Shown here: piece after piece, positions 25,124 through 64,000 of the stretch
Layout of the letters: every line of letters starts with the position of its first letter
Position numbering within the stretch: the first letter of the stretch is position 1
Origin: Apricaphanius iberus
Taxonomy: Eukaryota > Chordata > Actinopteri > Cyprinodontiformes > Aphaniidae
Assembly (NCBI GenBank): GCA_028564705.1
Contig: JAPXFQ010000378.1
Coordinates: forward strand, 186,001-250,000
Direction: 5' to 3'
Length of the DNA: 64,000 bases
Translations under genes and position numbers: made by a program
The notes under the pieces: generated by a model
The model's database searches: none
What the model was told of the DNA's origin: nothing
What the model saw: only the letters and a program-made list of their open reading frames with translations

Positions 25124-26012
25124 TCCAAATAGTTCAATCTCAATAAATGTTTATGATTACCTGTCTGATAAGGCAGAGGTAATTGAACAATAAAAGAAGG
25201 AATGAGTTCGTGGCCTTCTTTGAACGGCAAGTTTCTGCACATTTATGAGGAATAATCACAAACAATGTTCCAAAATACACGAATTTATAACAATAAGAAT
25301 TCAACTTTCCAGTCAAAATTCTTGAATCAACAAACTCATTAAGCTAGTAACACACAACTAAAATAATATGTTGAAGAAGAATGAATAATTAAAATAACTA
25401 CCCAAAATAAAACAGTAAAATAGACAAATATGCAAGGAAGTAAAAACAATAACCTTAATTAAAATTGATTAAATTGATTGTGATGTCACACTTCAGTATG
25501 AATATGTATTCTTAAAGAATAAAGCATTTTGGAAGTGAAACTAAGTTAGTTTTAAACTGCATACCTAAATTATCACAAGCATGCGGTATCTGTGTCTTCG
25601 AGTAAGAAACGCAACAAAGGAAGCCCATGAGAAGTATACGTGTGGTCAGCCATTTCACTCCGTGATAAGGTAACTAGCGCCCGGTGTGTGAGCTCCAGGT
25701 TAGCTACTGATTCAAACTTCCTGTAGCAGGCAGGGAGAGCGTGACTCAAAACATAGTTGTCACCAAAGTTGTGTAAAAAACAAACAAAAAACAAGCTGCC
25801 TGTTCCGTGCTTTTTGTCCTTCCGGGCACTTGTAGAAGTAAAGATGGCGTCTAATATGGTTCCCCCCTGAAAAGAGGACCCGCACTTATCTATTTTAAAA
25901 CAGATTTTTAAAGTCATATTTTACAATATTGCCAAAATTTTACCATTAATGTGCTTTACGGAATCATTATTTAATAAAATTTTAATGGCTATTTTCAAAG
26001 TTGAACAGCAAA
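24465..26012. mobile_element. Foldback structure: about 230-bp inverted arms around a 1.1-kb core
   Basis: Arm 1 (about 24465-24690) and arm 2 (about 25780-26012) are diverged inverted copies. Examples are GTAAAGCACATTAAT (24518) against ATTAATGTGCTTTAC (25946), and GCGGGTCCTCTTTTC against GAAAAGAGGACCCGC. The core holds block Q and the ATA array. No transposase ORF is present, so it could be a non-autonomous DNA transposon. Arm 2 abuts a 96-bp block that also occurs at 22174. Confidence 0.65.
24863..25122. repeat. Block Q, copy 2, continuing into an (ATA)n microsatellite
   Basis: Same block as 22873-23080, followed by about 60 bp of perfect ATA repeats (25060-25122). It lies within the foldback at 24465-26012. 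Confidence 0.9.
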
Positions 26013-26014
26013 AA

Positions 26015-26110
26015 TTTGGGATGCAATTCTAGTTTACAATTCTAGAATTGCGCTGCTCTGGGTGGCTGCATGTTGGAGTGGCTCTGTTAGCTACATATTG
26101 ACTTTTGGTT
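26015..26110. repeat. Block R, copy 2 (next to foldback arm 2)
   Basis: Direct-orientation copy of 22174-22270, starting directly at the outer edge of foldback arm 2. Confidence 0.85.
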
Positions 26111-26798
26111 AAGACCAATTACATTTTGATTTTTGTTCAAACAACTGATTCATGATGCAAAGCAAAGGTGAAGACAAAACATTATTTGGAGAAAGCAATG
26201 TTTCATTATAAAACTGGTAGAATTAGAAATAAATAGCCTTTGGAAAACTGATTTGATTTTGGGTCAGTCACCGCAGTGTTTTTTCTTCTAATTTTTTTAT
26301 ATTGACATACCAAGAAGGTAGTTACAAAGGACATATACAATTAGCTTTCTGTGTTTAATTAATCTATTTCAACTCAACACCGATTCTGTATTTTACGTAA
26401 AATAAGTAGCAATCCTTATTGTCTATGATCACTGGCAGTCTGCTAAAAGCAGGCTACACCAATCAGATTGAACGTGTGGTGCCAGATTACGTAGTGCAGC
26501 TAAGAGCCACTCTGTTTTTAGCTTAGCACCAAAGAAAAAGGGAAAACTCTGAAGGAGTGAAGTTACTCACGTTGCATGATTTAAAATGACTCTAAAAGTC
26601 AGAAACTTTTGAAAACACTGTGCTCAAACAATTGAATAAATGAATTCTTGCAAATGCAAAAAGAAAACCCAAAGTAAAATAGACAAACAATCCAGTTTTT
26701 ATCATAAGCTTTTTTTTAATTTCTGCCCAGATACAACTTTACTTGGACGATTTTTAGATCTCCATTGAAGGGTGGCTCCGTTGTAGTTAGAAGTAGTA

Positions 26799-27016
26799 TG
26801 TAAATGGACTGAACTCATATATGGCGCTTTTCTAGTCATACTGACCATTCAAAGCGCTCACATTCATACACCGATAGCCAGCATGGCTTGGTAGGACGAT
26901 GTAGAATTTTTGGGGTTAAGTGCCTTGCCCAGGAGCACACCGACATGTGACTAGATGAAGCTGTAATCGAACCTATGACCCTTCGATTGCAAACCAACTA
27001 CTCTACCACTGAGCCC
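26799..27016 (-). mobile_element. tRNA-derived SINE with LINE-type tail
   Basis: The minus strand starts at 27016 with a tRNA-like head: A box GGGCTCAGTGGTAGAGTAG and B box GGTTCGATTACA about 40 nt later. A conserved core follows (TGCTCCTGGGCAAGGCACTT), then a tail GCGCTTTGAATGGTCAGTAT and ACTAGAAAAGCGCC, ending at a TCCATTTACA 3' end. The layout (Pol III head, core, LINE-related tail) is that of a fish SINE. Flanks AGTAGTATG / AGTAAGTAT may be a degenerate target duplication. Confidence 0.68.
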
Positions 27017-27759
27017 AGTAAGTATACACCTTAGCTCGATTTAAGTCGAACCAAACTGGATTTTGAATATAGGTCATTTAGTAATTGGATTTTCTGAGTG
27101 ACATGTAAATTAAGACTCAGCTCCAAATTCTGGCTAATCCATTAGTCTGATTTCTGCTGGAAGCTTGATTTAGATGTGCATGGAACCATACTGACACTTC
27201 AGCTAGGGATGTTAGCCATCGTTAGCCTCTGGAGTGATGCACCGGAGGACCTGAGTTTCTTCCAGAAACTCATCTCCCTCCCAAAAAGTTGGACAAATTG
27301 TATCCATTTATATATGTTTCAGATCTACATTGCTTGCCAAATCACTTTTCTTCTGACTCGTTGTTTATTTGATAATTCATGCCTTGATTATGGTTGTGCC
27401 AATGTAAATGTAGATGTATAGCACTGTAAAATATCACATTTAATGAAAATAAATTAATTTTGGCATGTGAATACCTTCATCTCTCTTCCTAAATTGAAGC
27501 TAAAGAATGTAAAATAAAATACTTTAACTTGTTTTGTTCTGTCTCATCAAATAGGACTGAACAGGTTGTCACAACAGAGGCTTGTGTTAGCTCCATTATT
27601 CAGCTGTCGGTCTATAAAAGGACAGATTTAAATAATGGAGATCCTTCCTCTGGGTGTTCTACAATGTGACTGACAAGTTTCAGTCAGCTCTACGTTCTAT
27701 TTATTGTTCAATTTTCAAGATCATGACAAAGCCTGAATAGTGGCTGATGTTAACATGAG

Positions 27760-27935
27760 AACATAATGTTTCTTACAAAGTATTCATTCCTATTGAACCT
27801 TTTCACATTTTGTTGTGTTAACCCCATGCTTCAGTGTATTTATTCCCCCCCCCCCCTACCGTTTGCCTTGGTCTATCTCATAAAATCTGATGAAAATGCA
27901 TTTGTTTGTTGTTGTAATGTTGGACATTGGGAAAA
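27760..27935 (-). mobile_element. Tc1-like terminal fragment
   Basis: AAAGTATTCATTCCTATTGA and CTTTTCACATTTTGTTGTGT belong to the same Tc1-type terminus, in reverse orientation, with a C-run inserted at about 27846. Confidence 0.45.
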
Positions 27936-29530
27936 TCAGGGTTGCCACGCGTCCTGGAAAATCTGGAAAATGATAGACCAATTTTCCAGTCATTCAAAAC
28001 ACATGGAAAATAGGTAAAAACATAAAATTAAACCTAACCCTGGAAATGTTTGAGTTGTTCTGAAAAATAAATGTCCCCCGTGTGAATGAACACAAACGGG
28101 TTTAAATTTTTTTCGCATTAATGTCTGTTTTCAGCTGCCTTTAAGCAAAGGCTGCACCAAGGGGCAACATAGGGCTTTAGCTTGTCTGCTTTCATTTCTC
28201 TATTTAGCTCGCACAGTGACGCCACCAACTAATCAAATTACATATTCCCTTAAAATAGTTCTGCTTCCCAGTGTTTCCATCTGTCTTTGTTGCTACATTG
28301 ACTAATTTTTCAGACCCAGTAAGGATTTATTTCTCCAACGACGGGCAAAAACTAGTGACTTCTGGTTCAAGAGTGTTGCTGTATCGCAGTATATGGAGCG
28401 AGAGATTTTTCTCCCTCACTTTTAGTGACAGAGTAGCAGCTGTGGCCATGTCGTCACTTATCCCATTGTCCGAGATAGATTTTTGGTTTTATTGGAGCAA
28501 ACTTGACGACAGCTTGGAGGTAGCGACAGGTAACAGGTAGTCTTACCACGCCACGCTACACTCAGTATATCAGACTTTTTCTATTGTCCAATGCAGACAC
28601 AAAAAGATGTGAAAAACGTCATGAATTCAGCTCTATCAGAATACTGTATGAGCACAGAGAGCAGAGCCCCAACTTTTCATTCTGTTTTTAGCTCGATACA
28701 CAGACCACAGAAAAGACACGGTGAGAAATGAAAACATGCATGTTCATTTGAACAAAGTTGTTAACGTAAATAAACTGAATGGCTAAATTAATAATCAAGC
28801 GGTAATCATAAATGTATCATTGTAATGCTATGTAAAAGCCAAACTAAAAAGGGTAGATAGCAAACAATAAGTATTACTTATCTCCGAGTTTAGAAATTAA
28901 AAAATTCTACATGATTTTGGTGCTAGCAAGAGATATTAGCCTAATCATCTACCCTGAATCTTGTTTCCGGATGATTGGAATAACCTAAAATGATCAATCC
29001 TGGGACAACAAAACGCAGTTTAGCCTCTAACTATGTTAAAAAAGCACTAAGGTGTAATGTGTTGTGTACAGTAAGTATAATAAAAAAAATTTGAAAGATA
29101 TGAAAAAGCTAAGGTATGAAAAGTAGGCCTAATTTATTGAGTAACGGTCAGAGTCAAACGTTAGTAAACGGATAACTAAAGGGAATTGTCTTGGTAATTT
29201 ATTAAAAATAAAATATGTTGTGGAGAAAGGACAAGAGAGAACGAGGGAGATGAATAAACAATTAAGCAATCTGTTTAACTCTACAAAATATAAGGTACAA
29301 TTGTAGAAAATAACACTTCTCCAAAGCTTGGCATATACCATATATATACTGGGATTTTATGCCAGTTTGTCAGAATATTTTACTTCAGATCCATTTCATA
29401 CAAAATATGCTAAATGGACTTCACATTTAAAAGTATTTAGCACAATCCCAGCAATGTAGTTGACAAAAACAGTTACAAAGATTTGATAACTCAAAATAAT
29501 TTATAGTCAAAAACACATAACTCATCAATT
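27936..29530. other. No gene recognised
   Basis: AT-rich. 27940-28060 (GGAAAATCTGGAAAATG-type) looks repeat-derived. The 89-codon + ORF at 28271-28540 has no recognisable motif. Confidence 0.45.
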
Positions 29531-30345
29531 TATGTCTCAAGGAAATTTCAATCGAACGCAACTGGACTTGGTAATTTGTCTTGGAAGACGTTTCAGCTCT
29601 TATCCAAGAGGTTTCATCAGTTCATGCTCGCCGCTGACCAGGCTGGGACTGGTCCAACTAACTGGTGTGGAGACTCAGCTATTTAACCTCTTTGGGGCTT
29701 TTACAAGACTGATTATGTCATTGGTTCCTTTGTGCTCCACGTCTTAACGACGGTCGTTGGCGTGTCGCCTATTGGTGGAGGTTAGGTTTCGGCTTCATTA
29801 GTGCCCTATTGTGTTATAACGACAGTCGTTGGAGTCACAGTTTTTTTTCTTATTAGAGGCTGAATTGTTGAGTCTCCTGGGTAGGGATGAAAGGGTAGCA
29901 TTGTAAATTGGAGATAGGTGACGTCTCAGGCCTCCTACTCTGTTAAGCGATGGTTTCTCTACTTTTACATAGATGGCTTCTTTTACTCCTCTTTCAAACC
30001 ATCTGTCCTCTCTGTCCAATATCTGGACATTGCTGTCCTCAAAGGAGTGGGCTTTCTCCTTCACATGTAAATGAACAGCAGAGTCAATGCCTGAGGAGTT
30101 AGCTCTCCTGTGTTGGGCCATGCGTTTGTACAGTGGTTGTTTGGTTTCACCAATGTAGAGGTCATTGCATTCTTCATTGCATTGGATTGCACACACCAGA
30201 TTGCTTTTGTGTGCATGTGGTGTTCTGTCCTTGGGATGTACTAGTCTCTATCTGAGTGTGTTGCTGGGTTTGAAATACACAGGGATACTGTGTTTGTTAA
30301 AAATCCTCCTCAGTTTTTCAGAAATCCCAGACTAATATGGAATGA
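29530..30345 (-). mobile_element. Penelope-like element fragment with GIY-YIG endonuclease
   Basis: The minus-strand ORF at 30196-29798 reads CNEECNDLYIGETKQPLYKR then MAQHRRANSSGIDSAVHLHV and EDRWFERGVKEAIYVKVEKP. This matches the GIY-YIG nuclease of Penelope-like retroelements (YIGET-x-R layout with a downstream Glu). Sequence after the ORF (29570-29640) is the usual downstream block of these elements. The RT domain is absent, so the element is truncated. Confidence 0.82.
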
Positions 30346-30349
30346 CTAC

Positions 30350-31380
30350 ATTGTTTTGTTTGTTTTCAAATGCCAGGTCTGAACATTTGAGAAACACTCC
30401 AGTAATTCAGACTCTCTAAAAGAACAAAAGAGTTGAATATCATCAGCATACAGATGATAAGACACATTTTTAAAATGGCAGATGATATTTCCAAGAGGAC
30501 TGATATACAATAAAAACAAAATTGGTCCTAAAACGGACCCCTGAGGGACACCATATAACAAAGGAAGCGGCGTCAGATAATTGTTCAAACACACAGAGAT
30601 TGTTCTATCTTTCACAAAGGAGGCAAACCACTTCAGGGCCGTTCCAGAAATACCAAAGTCTCAATTTAATCTCTGTAGTAACAATTTATGGTCCCCAGTG
30701 TTGAATGCTGCAGACAAATCCAACAGGACCATAACTGAATACTGCCCAGAATCAGTAGCCACCGGATGTCATTGGACACTTTTAGCAAGGCAGTCTCAGT
30801 CGAGTGCATCTTGCAGACGATTTAAATTTGTCCAGCATTTCATTACTATGCAGGAAAGCAGTCAACTGCTCAGCCACCACTTTCTTCAATAGTTTATATA
30901 GAAATTAAAATTTTGATATGGGCCGGTAATTACTGGGGTCAGTTGGGTCCAAGCTAGATTTTTTAAAGATGGGACTTATCGCTGCTTGTTTAAAATGGAT
31001 TGGAACTGACCCAAAGGTCAGGGAAGCATTGATAAGGTTGACGACATATGGAACAAGAAAGTCAGTTAATCTAAGGAACAGAGATGTTTGTATGACATCA
31101 AAAGGACAAAAGAAGGGTTTCGATTTCTTCAGTTACACCATAACATCCTGAAATGTTATAGGCAAAAACAGAGACCAGAAACAAGGATTAGAGGGTACAT
31201 GAGTACTGCTTGCAACCAAACATTTCTAACGTGATCTCCTCCACTTTATTCACAAAGTGTTTCGGAAATCTGTCACAGTCATCAGGTGTGAATACAGACA
31301 ATGATGAGGTTGATGGTGAGACAATTTTGTAAATTGTATCAAAATCAACTTTAGGACTTCGCTTGTTCATATTTACAAGC
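30350..31380 (-). mobile_element. Decayed L2-like LINE fragment (linker and RT)
   Basis: Minus strand: FTPDDCDRFPKHFVNKVEEI (linker, about 31188-31300), then VLLDLSAAF-like remains near 30700-30740, then [20 protein letters not shown] and YHLYADDIQLFCSF (30346-30615). Several frame breaks. Confidence 0.75.
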
Positions 31381-32109
31381 TTGCAAGGTTAATATCTGCT
31401 CCGCCTGAGCAGGGCCTGTGTGGGCGGAGCTATAAACGCTCTGGTTCGGCTACAACTCCGTTGGCACAGTAACCAATATACGTGCTCCACGTTAGAGTCT
31501 GAGTATCCAACAACAGCATAAAAAGTCACTTTATTTGTCGTTGTCACATTTTTCTGAAAAACAGTCGGTAGATGAGTCTGAACTCTTGCTAAATATAGCT
31601 ACACAGTAGCTGTGTCAGCAGTGCTTCCCTGCTCTGTCACATGACTGTGCGTAGTCACGTGACTCAAGGCAAAGCGGATTTCTTAAAGGGGCAGGAGCAC
31701 TTCTAAAGTAAAACACATCTTTTCATTTTTTTTGACATACTGAATTTACTGGCACAGGCAAATCGGTAACAGTCATTAAATAGTCATTAATAAATTTTTA
31801 TTATACGGCCCAGCCCTAGACAAAGCTCTTTTATATCATCTTCAATTTACTTTGCAAAAATCTCCCTTTTAGAGTCATGGTTTCACAGCTTGTTCTGCTT
31901 ATCTTTAGTCAGATTTGTCCTGTATGTTTATGAAAAGCACAGAAGGCTGAATGGCTAGGGTTTCAAATGTAGTTTTAGCATGTATGGATTGTGGGTGACC
32001 TCACATGTTCCTGCCTGAGCTGGTCTTGTACATATTGAGAGTAAGTGCATGCATGCAGGTCCTCAGAGCTGCTTACTATAATACCCTATCATATCCTTCT
32101 GTGTTCAAT
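31381..32109. other. No gene recognised
   Basis: Unassigned, mixed composition; no repeats or ORFs that I can name. Confidence 0.45.
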
Positions 32110-32425
32110 CTCTTTACTGAACAGACTCACACACACACACACAATTGGGTTTTACTATCTTTTTGGGGACTTCTCATTGACATAATGCTTTCCGTAGCCC
32201 CTTACCCTATCCCTAACCATCAAAAATGAATGCCTAACCCTAATCCTTACCCTAACCATAACCTAACTGTAACCCTGACACTAAAACCACATTTTAAGCC
32301 TCAAAAATGCCTTCAGATTTGTGGGGCCCGGGATTTTGGTCCCCACAACGGCTGTCGGTCCCCACGAGGATAGTAAACTTCCTATTTTTGGTCCCCACGA
32401 AGATATTAAAACACGCCCCCTGTAA
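32110..32425. repeat. Dispersed repeat with CCCTAACC-like array and GGGGAC motifs
   Basis: After a short CA run, TTTTACTATCTTTTTGGGGA leads into degenerate CCCTAAC-type repeats (32195-32275), then TGGTCCCCACAACGG and GGTCCCCACGAGGATAG. The layout is a familiar fish dispersed repeat. The telomere-like motif is degenerate, so it is not an interstitial telomere. Confidence 0.5.
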
Positions 32426-33012
32426 CTTTAGCAGCAGCTGGGATTCTGCCCCCTTCCTACGCTCCAGCCTCACTCTGAAACCTGTTCCTAATTGTGTGTT
32501 ATTCACACTTGCTCAGGAAAAACAACCACACACTCTTTTACACACAAACAGCTTACACAGATGTGTGCACAGTCTGAGGGGTGTGACAAAGAATATTCAT
32601 TCTGAGGACAGGCCTATGGTAAGAGGGGCAGCTCTGTGGTTGTTCTGTGATTAAAGGTGCAACAAACAGAGATCAGAGGGAAACCTAAGAAAAGGGAGAG
32701 AGAGGGAGCAGAGAGAAAGGGAGAGAGCGTAGAGACTGAGCCACATTTAGACTGGAGCAAAGACAAGATGTACATGTGGGGCAGACTAATGCTTAGGGTG
32801 ATACAAAGCTTTCTCTCAGACTCCACTGCTATCCAACACACTGCTGGGAGAGAACAACTCAGAAGAATTTAGTTTTAGGAAATCAGAACCTCCAAATCAG
32901 CCGTCGAATCTGAGAAGTGAGAGATTTTCTGGAGCAGATTGGATTGTCCCGTTCACCTTGGCTCTGTGTCACTGACACTTGTCATAGAGCTGCCTTCCTC
33001 CTGCCAGGGGGA

Positions 33013-33165
33013 ATGAGACCCCTCAAGAAGCCGTGGAGAGGCGGACGACCTGACAGCACCAAACAGACGGGGAAGCGTGCTGGGTTTCGCCTGTATGAGA
33101 GCGGCCACAAGTTGAGGAGCACGGAGAGGGGGAAAGCAGCAGAGCGGTCCAGAAGAGGAGGGTGA
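33013..33165 (+). other. 50-codon upstream ORF or alternative pde4c N-terminal exon
   Basis: An ATG at 33013 opens a basic 50-residue ORF (begins MRPLKKPWRGG, ends AERSRRGG) whose stop lies 31 nt before the pde4c ATG at 33197. If the transcript reads through, it is an upstream ORF in the 5' UTR. It also contains a good splice donor, GG|gtgagg, at 33161/33162 that leaves phase 2 and would join in frame to FDVENG at 47715. The sequence alone does not decide between the two. The GA-rich stretch at 32690-32760 is the likely upstream leader or promoter area; no TATA box was recognised. Confidence 0.4.
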
Positions 33166-33196
33166 GGACGTGTTAAAGACAGTAGGCTAAAGAAAG

Positions 33197-61112
<27,916 letters not shown>

Positions 61113-63650
61113 CATCTGCCACAAGTCTTCTAACCTCAGTGCCTTGTCCTCTATCACTGTTCTTCCTTCACTTCAAATGACGCCATTCTGCTCTGAGTCT
61201 CCTCCAACAGGGTGAAAGACAAACTCCAGCTTGATGTACTGAAGGGGAGGATGGGGGGTCTGCAGCTTTACACTGTGGACACTTGCACTGAACAAACACT
61301 GATGGGTTTGAACACCATGAAACGTTCCATGAAAGACACAAAACAGCTTTACTACCCGTCGACCTGTGTCCTCGTCTTCATTGAATGAAGACATGAAGTA
61401 AAAACGTTCTACCATTCACTAAAAGGTCTACTACAACTACAGGCCGTGGTATCGTCTGATCATTGGTGATGAAACTGAGAAACTGATGAAGCGCTGTAAA
61501 AAGGTCCTTTCAGACTTGTTGCAAATCAGATTATAGGACAGCACCATTCTGCCTGATGTTTTTTTTCAGGATCTTAGAGTGTTTTTATCTCTCTTATCTC
61601 CATTTATAAACTAAATGAAGAGTCGGTCCAAAGCAGAACACAGAGCAGTCATGTTTTTAGAGTAAAATGACATATATGCAGACTAATATGTGAAATTTGA
61701 TATTTGGAAAACTAAATGTAGCACACACTTTATTTGACTACTGTTACTATGCTGGCACACTAACACTTGTTTTTGCTTGTGATGCACAGTGCTTTCTGTT
61801 GGGTTCATCAGACAGGTATAATGTTGATTACTAACTAAACCAGCAAAACTGCCGGGCTGTTCAGGAATTACACCCAAAGATGTTCAGGGAGAGCAGCTGC
61901 TGCCTTCTAGTGTCTAAAAATGGAAATCATTGTATTCAAAGTGTATACATTTTTTTTAGAAAAACAGTTTTAATATTTGTGCACTTATTTTTCTATTTGG
62001 AGAAAAAAAAATGCATTCTAGACGTCCAGCTAATCCAATTTGCTTATTAGTTTTTTTTTTTTTTGTGTGGTTTTTTTTTTTTTTGCACTGATAAGCACTG
62101 TTAATGATTTTTAAGGGCTTAAGCTAAAACAGGAAGAAGTGAAAATGTCATGCAGAAACTAAAAGAATATGACCAACTCGGAACACTTTCAGCACTACTT
62201 TTCAGTTGATTTTAGTCACAAGCATCTGTTGGATGACTGTGTGTTTTTAAATGACTCAACAGATAAGATCAATGTAGCTGTAAAAACCCAGAGGGTTACC
62301 AACAGAGAGTTGCCAATGCCACTTTTTTCCACTTTTTTTCCTCTCACAGATCAATATTTTGCTCTTTGGAAGGAAACAGTCAATGCCACCAAACAAGTGC
62401 CAAACAAGCATGACACAAGCAGTACTGTACTTTCCATTTTGCCACCGGCTACTTTCCATCAGCAGCTGATGAAGCTGGTTGATTCTAACACACTGCGTGC
62501 CAACCGGACCTTAGTGTCTGTGCTCACTTTGTTCCATTCACATCACTGAATCTGATATTGTCTTAAAACAGTCCTTTTTTGTGATTGAGTGATTGGGTTG
62601 ACTTTTTATTTTTTTATTTTTGTTAAACCAGATGCACTTTGAATTGTACTTTTACAGTTCTGCACTTCCAGTGCACTTACACATGTATAACATGACTGTG
62701 TTACAGTTTGGTGTGTTATAGTTGGTGGTTTAATAAAAAGGGTTGGACCACCACAGGTGTTATAACGTTGATGTTGTAGGAACTTCTTTGAACGGTAGAA
62801 AACAACTTTTGTGTAGAAATGAGCAACGTTGTCTGAAGAATTCAAAACACATAAAGAGTTTATTATCGATTACTTAAAGATAAGGAATGTGTTATATTTG
62901 TTTTATTTTATGACTATTATAAAAGTAGGTTATGTTTTATGTTTGAATAAGCTACAAGTTTCTATTGCAGCCTTATTTTAATTTGATTATTTTTCTGGTT
63001 AAATATATTCTATCTGAAAATCCTAAACAACACCAAACCCTCCAGCTCTAAAGGGTGCCTTCAACACTAAGGACTATTTAACCCCACTTTAACCAGCACA
63101 ACATTAAGCAATAATAGGGCCTGTCTGCTACCTAACTGATTTCCTACTTTCCTCACAGTGATCCATGTGCAATGTATTTTTCTCTGCTACCTGTTTGTAC
63201 AATGAGGCGAATGGACAGTGCCTTTTTGAAGGCTTAGGTGCATTCAAGTTGTATTGAGACAAACTGTGACTTTTACACAAACTTCTTTTTCTCTTGTTTC
63301 CTTTAAATCTGCTAATAATATAACTCTTTTGTAAAATGTTTCCTTTTTCTGCGGATATAACTAAGTGACACAGTTTCTCCAGTGTTTTCTGAAGTATCTC
63401 AGTTCTGTCCTGTTTGCCCTGAGCTCACCATGTGGTTTATGAAGACCAATGCAGTATTGATGTAGTGAGGACCTCAGTTCATAATAAAAATAGAAACATG
63501 CGGTGGTCTCTGACCTGTGTTAGTGCACAGATCAGAACTGACATGATGAAATGCTGCAGCTTTGACAATCCAAACTGTGGTTGTGTTACTCCTCCTCCAA
63601 CTACAATTTCCCAATAAATAAATAAAAAAAACTCTTTAATAAAATCCTCT
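61113..63650 (+). other. pde4c 3' UTR (inferred) with several poly(A) signals
   Basis: Non-coding AT-rich sequence after the stop. AATAAA hexamers occur at 62732, 63613 and 63638, so transcripts of about 1.6 kb or 2.5 kb of 3' UTR are possible. Two T-runs lie at about 62050-62090. No other gene is seen before the dispersed repeat at the right edge. Confidence 0.6.
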
Positions 63651-63689
63651 ATGATTGTTTTGTTTTTTGTGTTGAGCGTAGAGATTTAC

Positions 63690-64000
63690 GGGAAAATACA
63701 TAAATCAAGTAAAACATTATGACCACCGGACTAAAAGTGTGTTGATCCCATTTTGTTTCCCAAACCAGCCATGATGGTTGAGGTATGGACTCCACTAGAC
63801 CCCTGAAGGTGTGCTGCGGTATCTGATACCAAGATGTTAGCAGCAGATCTTTTAAGTCTAGAAGACCTCCATTAATTGGACTGGTTTGGTCTAGTACATT
63901 CAACAGATACTGGAACCGGTTTGTTGAGATGAAACATTTTATGACAAATTATTTTAATGAAACAAGCCCCAGTCATCAGGGAATACATTTTCAATGAAAG
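63690..64000. repeat. Dispersed DNA-transposon-like repeat, runs off the window
   Basis: The + strand matches a common fish repeat (AAACATTATGACCACC, GGACTCCACTAGACCCCTGA, ATACCAAGATGTTAGCAGCA). Family not assigned. Confidence 0.45.

Noticed and set aside
25027..25242. Minus ORF with a poly-Ile run
   Set aside because: Product of the (ATA)n microsatellite.
26940..27016. Functional tRNA gene on the minus strand
   Set aside because: A and B boxes are present but the cloverleaf is not convincing and the sequence continues into a SINE core and tail.
28271..28540. 89-codon + ORF as an exon
   Set aside because: No recognisable domain and no supporting neighbours.
32195..32275. Interstitial telomere (CCCTAA repeats)
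   Set aside because: The motifs are degenerate and belong to a longer dispersed repeat with GGTCCCCAC blocks.
62169..62549. 126-codon + strand ORF after pde4c
   Set aside because: Lies in the inferred 3' UTR, has no recognisable domain, and no splice or promoter signal; probably chance.

Overview
The window is vertebrate DNA, almost certainly from a teleost fish. It carries one recognisable protein-coding gene and a dense, mixed load of fish-type transposable elements: Rex3/RTE and L2-type LINEs, Tc1/mariner remnants, PIF/Harbinger pieces, a Penelope-like GIY-YIG fragment, and a tRNA-derived SINE. Exons are short, introns have GT-AG borders, and no prokaryotic features are present. I cannot resolve the species.

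The gene is a cAMP-specific 3',5'-cyclic phosphodiesterase of the PDE4 family on the + strand, spread over the right half of the window (about 33.2-63.6 kb). Fifteen coding segments join in frame: a candidate first exon at 33197-33324, then fourteen exons from 47715 to 61112. Together they give 2172 nt, or 723 codons plus stop, with every splice phase compatible. The predicted protein has UCR1 (PKA site RRESF), UCR2, the catalytic HD domain ([25 protein letters not shown], the substrate-binding Gln before VGFIDYI), an ERK-type PRSPSP site and an FQF docking motif. Residue choices such as [17 protein letters not shown] and [12 protein letters not shown] fit PDE4C best. A second promoter/first exon (57128-57175) in the intron before the UCR2 exon encodes 16 residues closely resembling the N-terminus of mammalian 'super-short' PDE4D6, so the locus probably makes a long and a super-short enzyme.

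Left third (1-33 kb): no gene seen. It is a mosaic of decayed elements. Notable are an L2-type LINE at 9261-11628 whose 3' UTR is interrupted by about 380 bp of 28S rRNA sequence; a Rex3 copy (12542-12882) with a 13-bp target-site duplication; a Rex3 copy with the head-to-head structure of twin priming and a 13-bp duplication (19505-21243), sitting in a Harbinger-like remnant; a duplication/foldback complex at 22.2-26.1 kb; a tRNA-derived SINE (26799-27016); and a Penelope-like GIY-YIG fragment (29798-30196).

Middle (33-47.7 kb): the first pde4c intron, containing two partial Harbinger elements (34.0-35.6 kb) and the longest LINE (38142-42640, L2 type with an esterase-like ORF1 and broken ORF2).

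Right part (47.7-64 kb): the pde4c body. The intron between the UCR1/UCR2-linker exon and the UCR2 exon holds a 1.9-kb 31-bp-unit minisatellite with higher-order structure, a Rex3 copy with a damaged RT active site, and the internal promoter. A Tc1 remnant lies in the next intron. A long 3' UTR follows the stop codon, and another dispersed repeat runs off the right edge.
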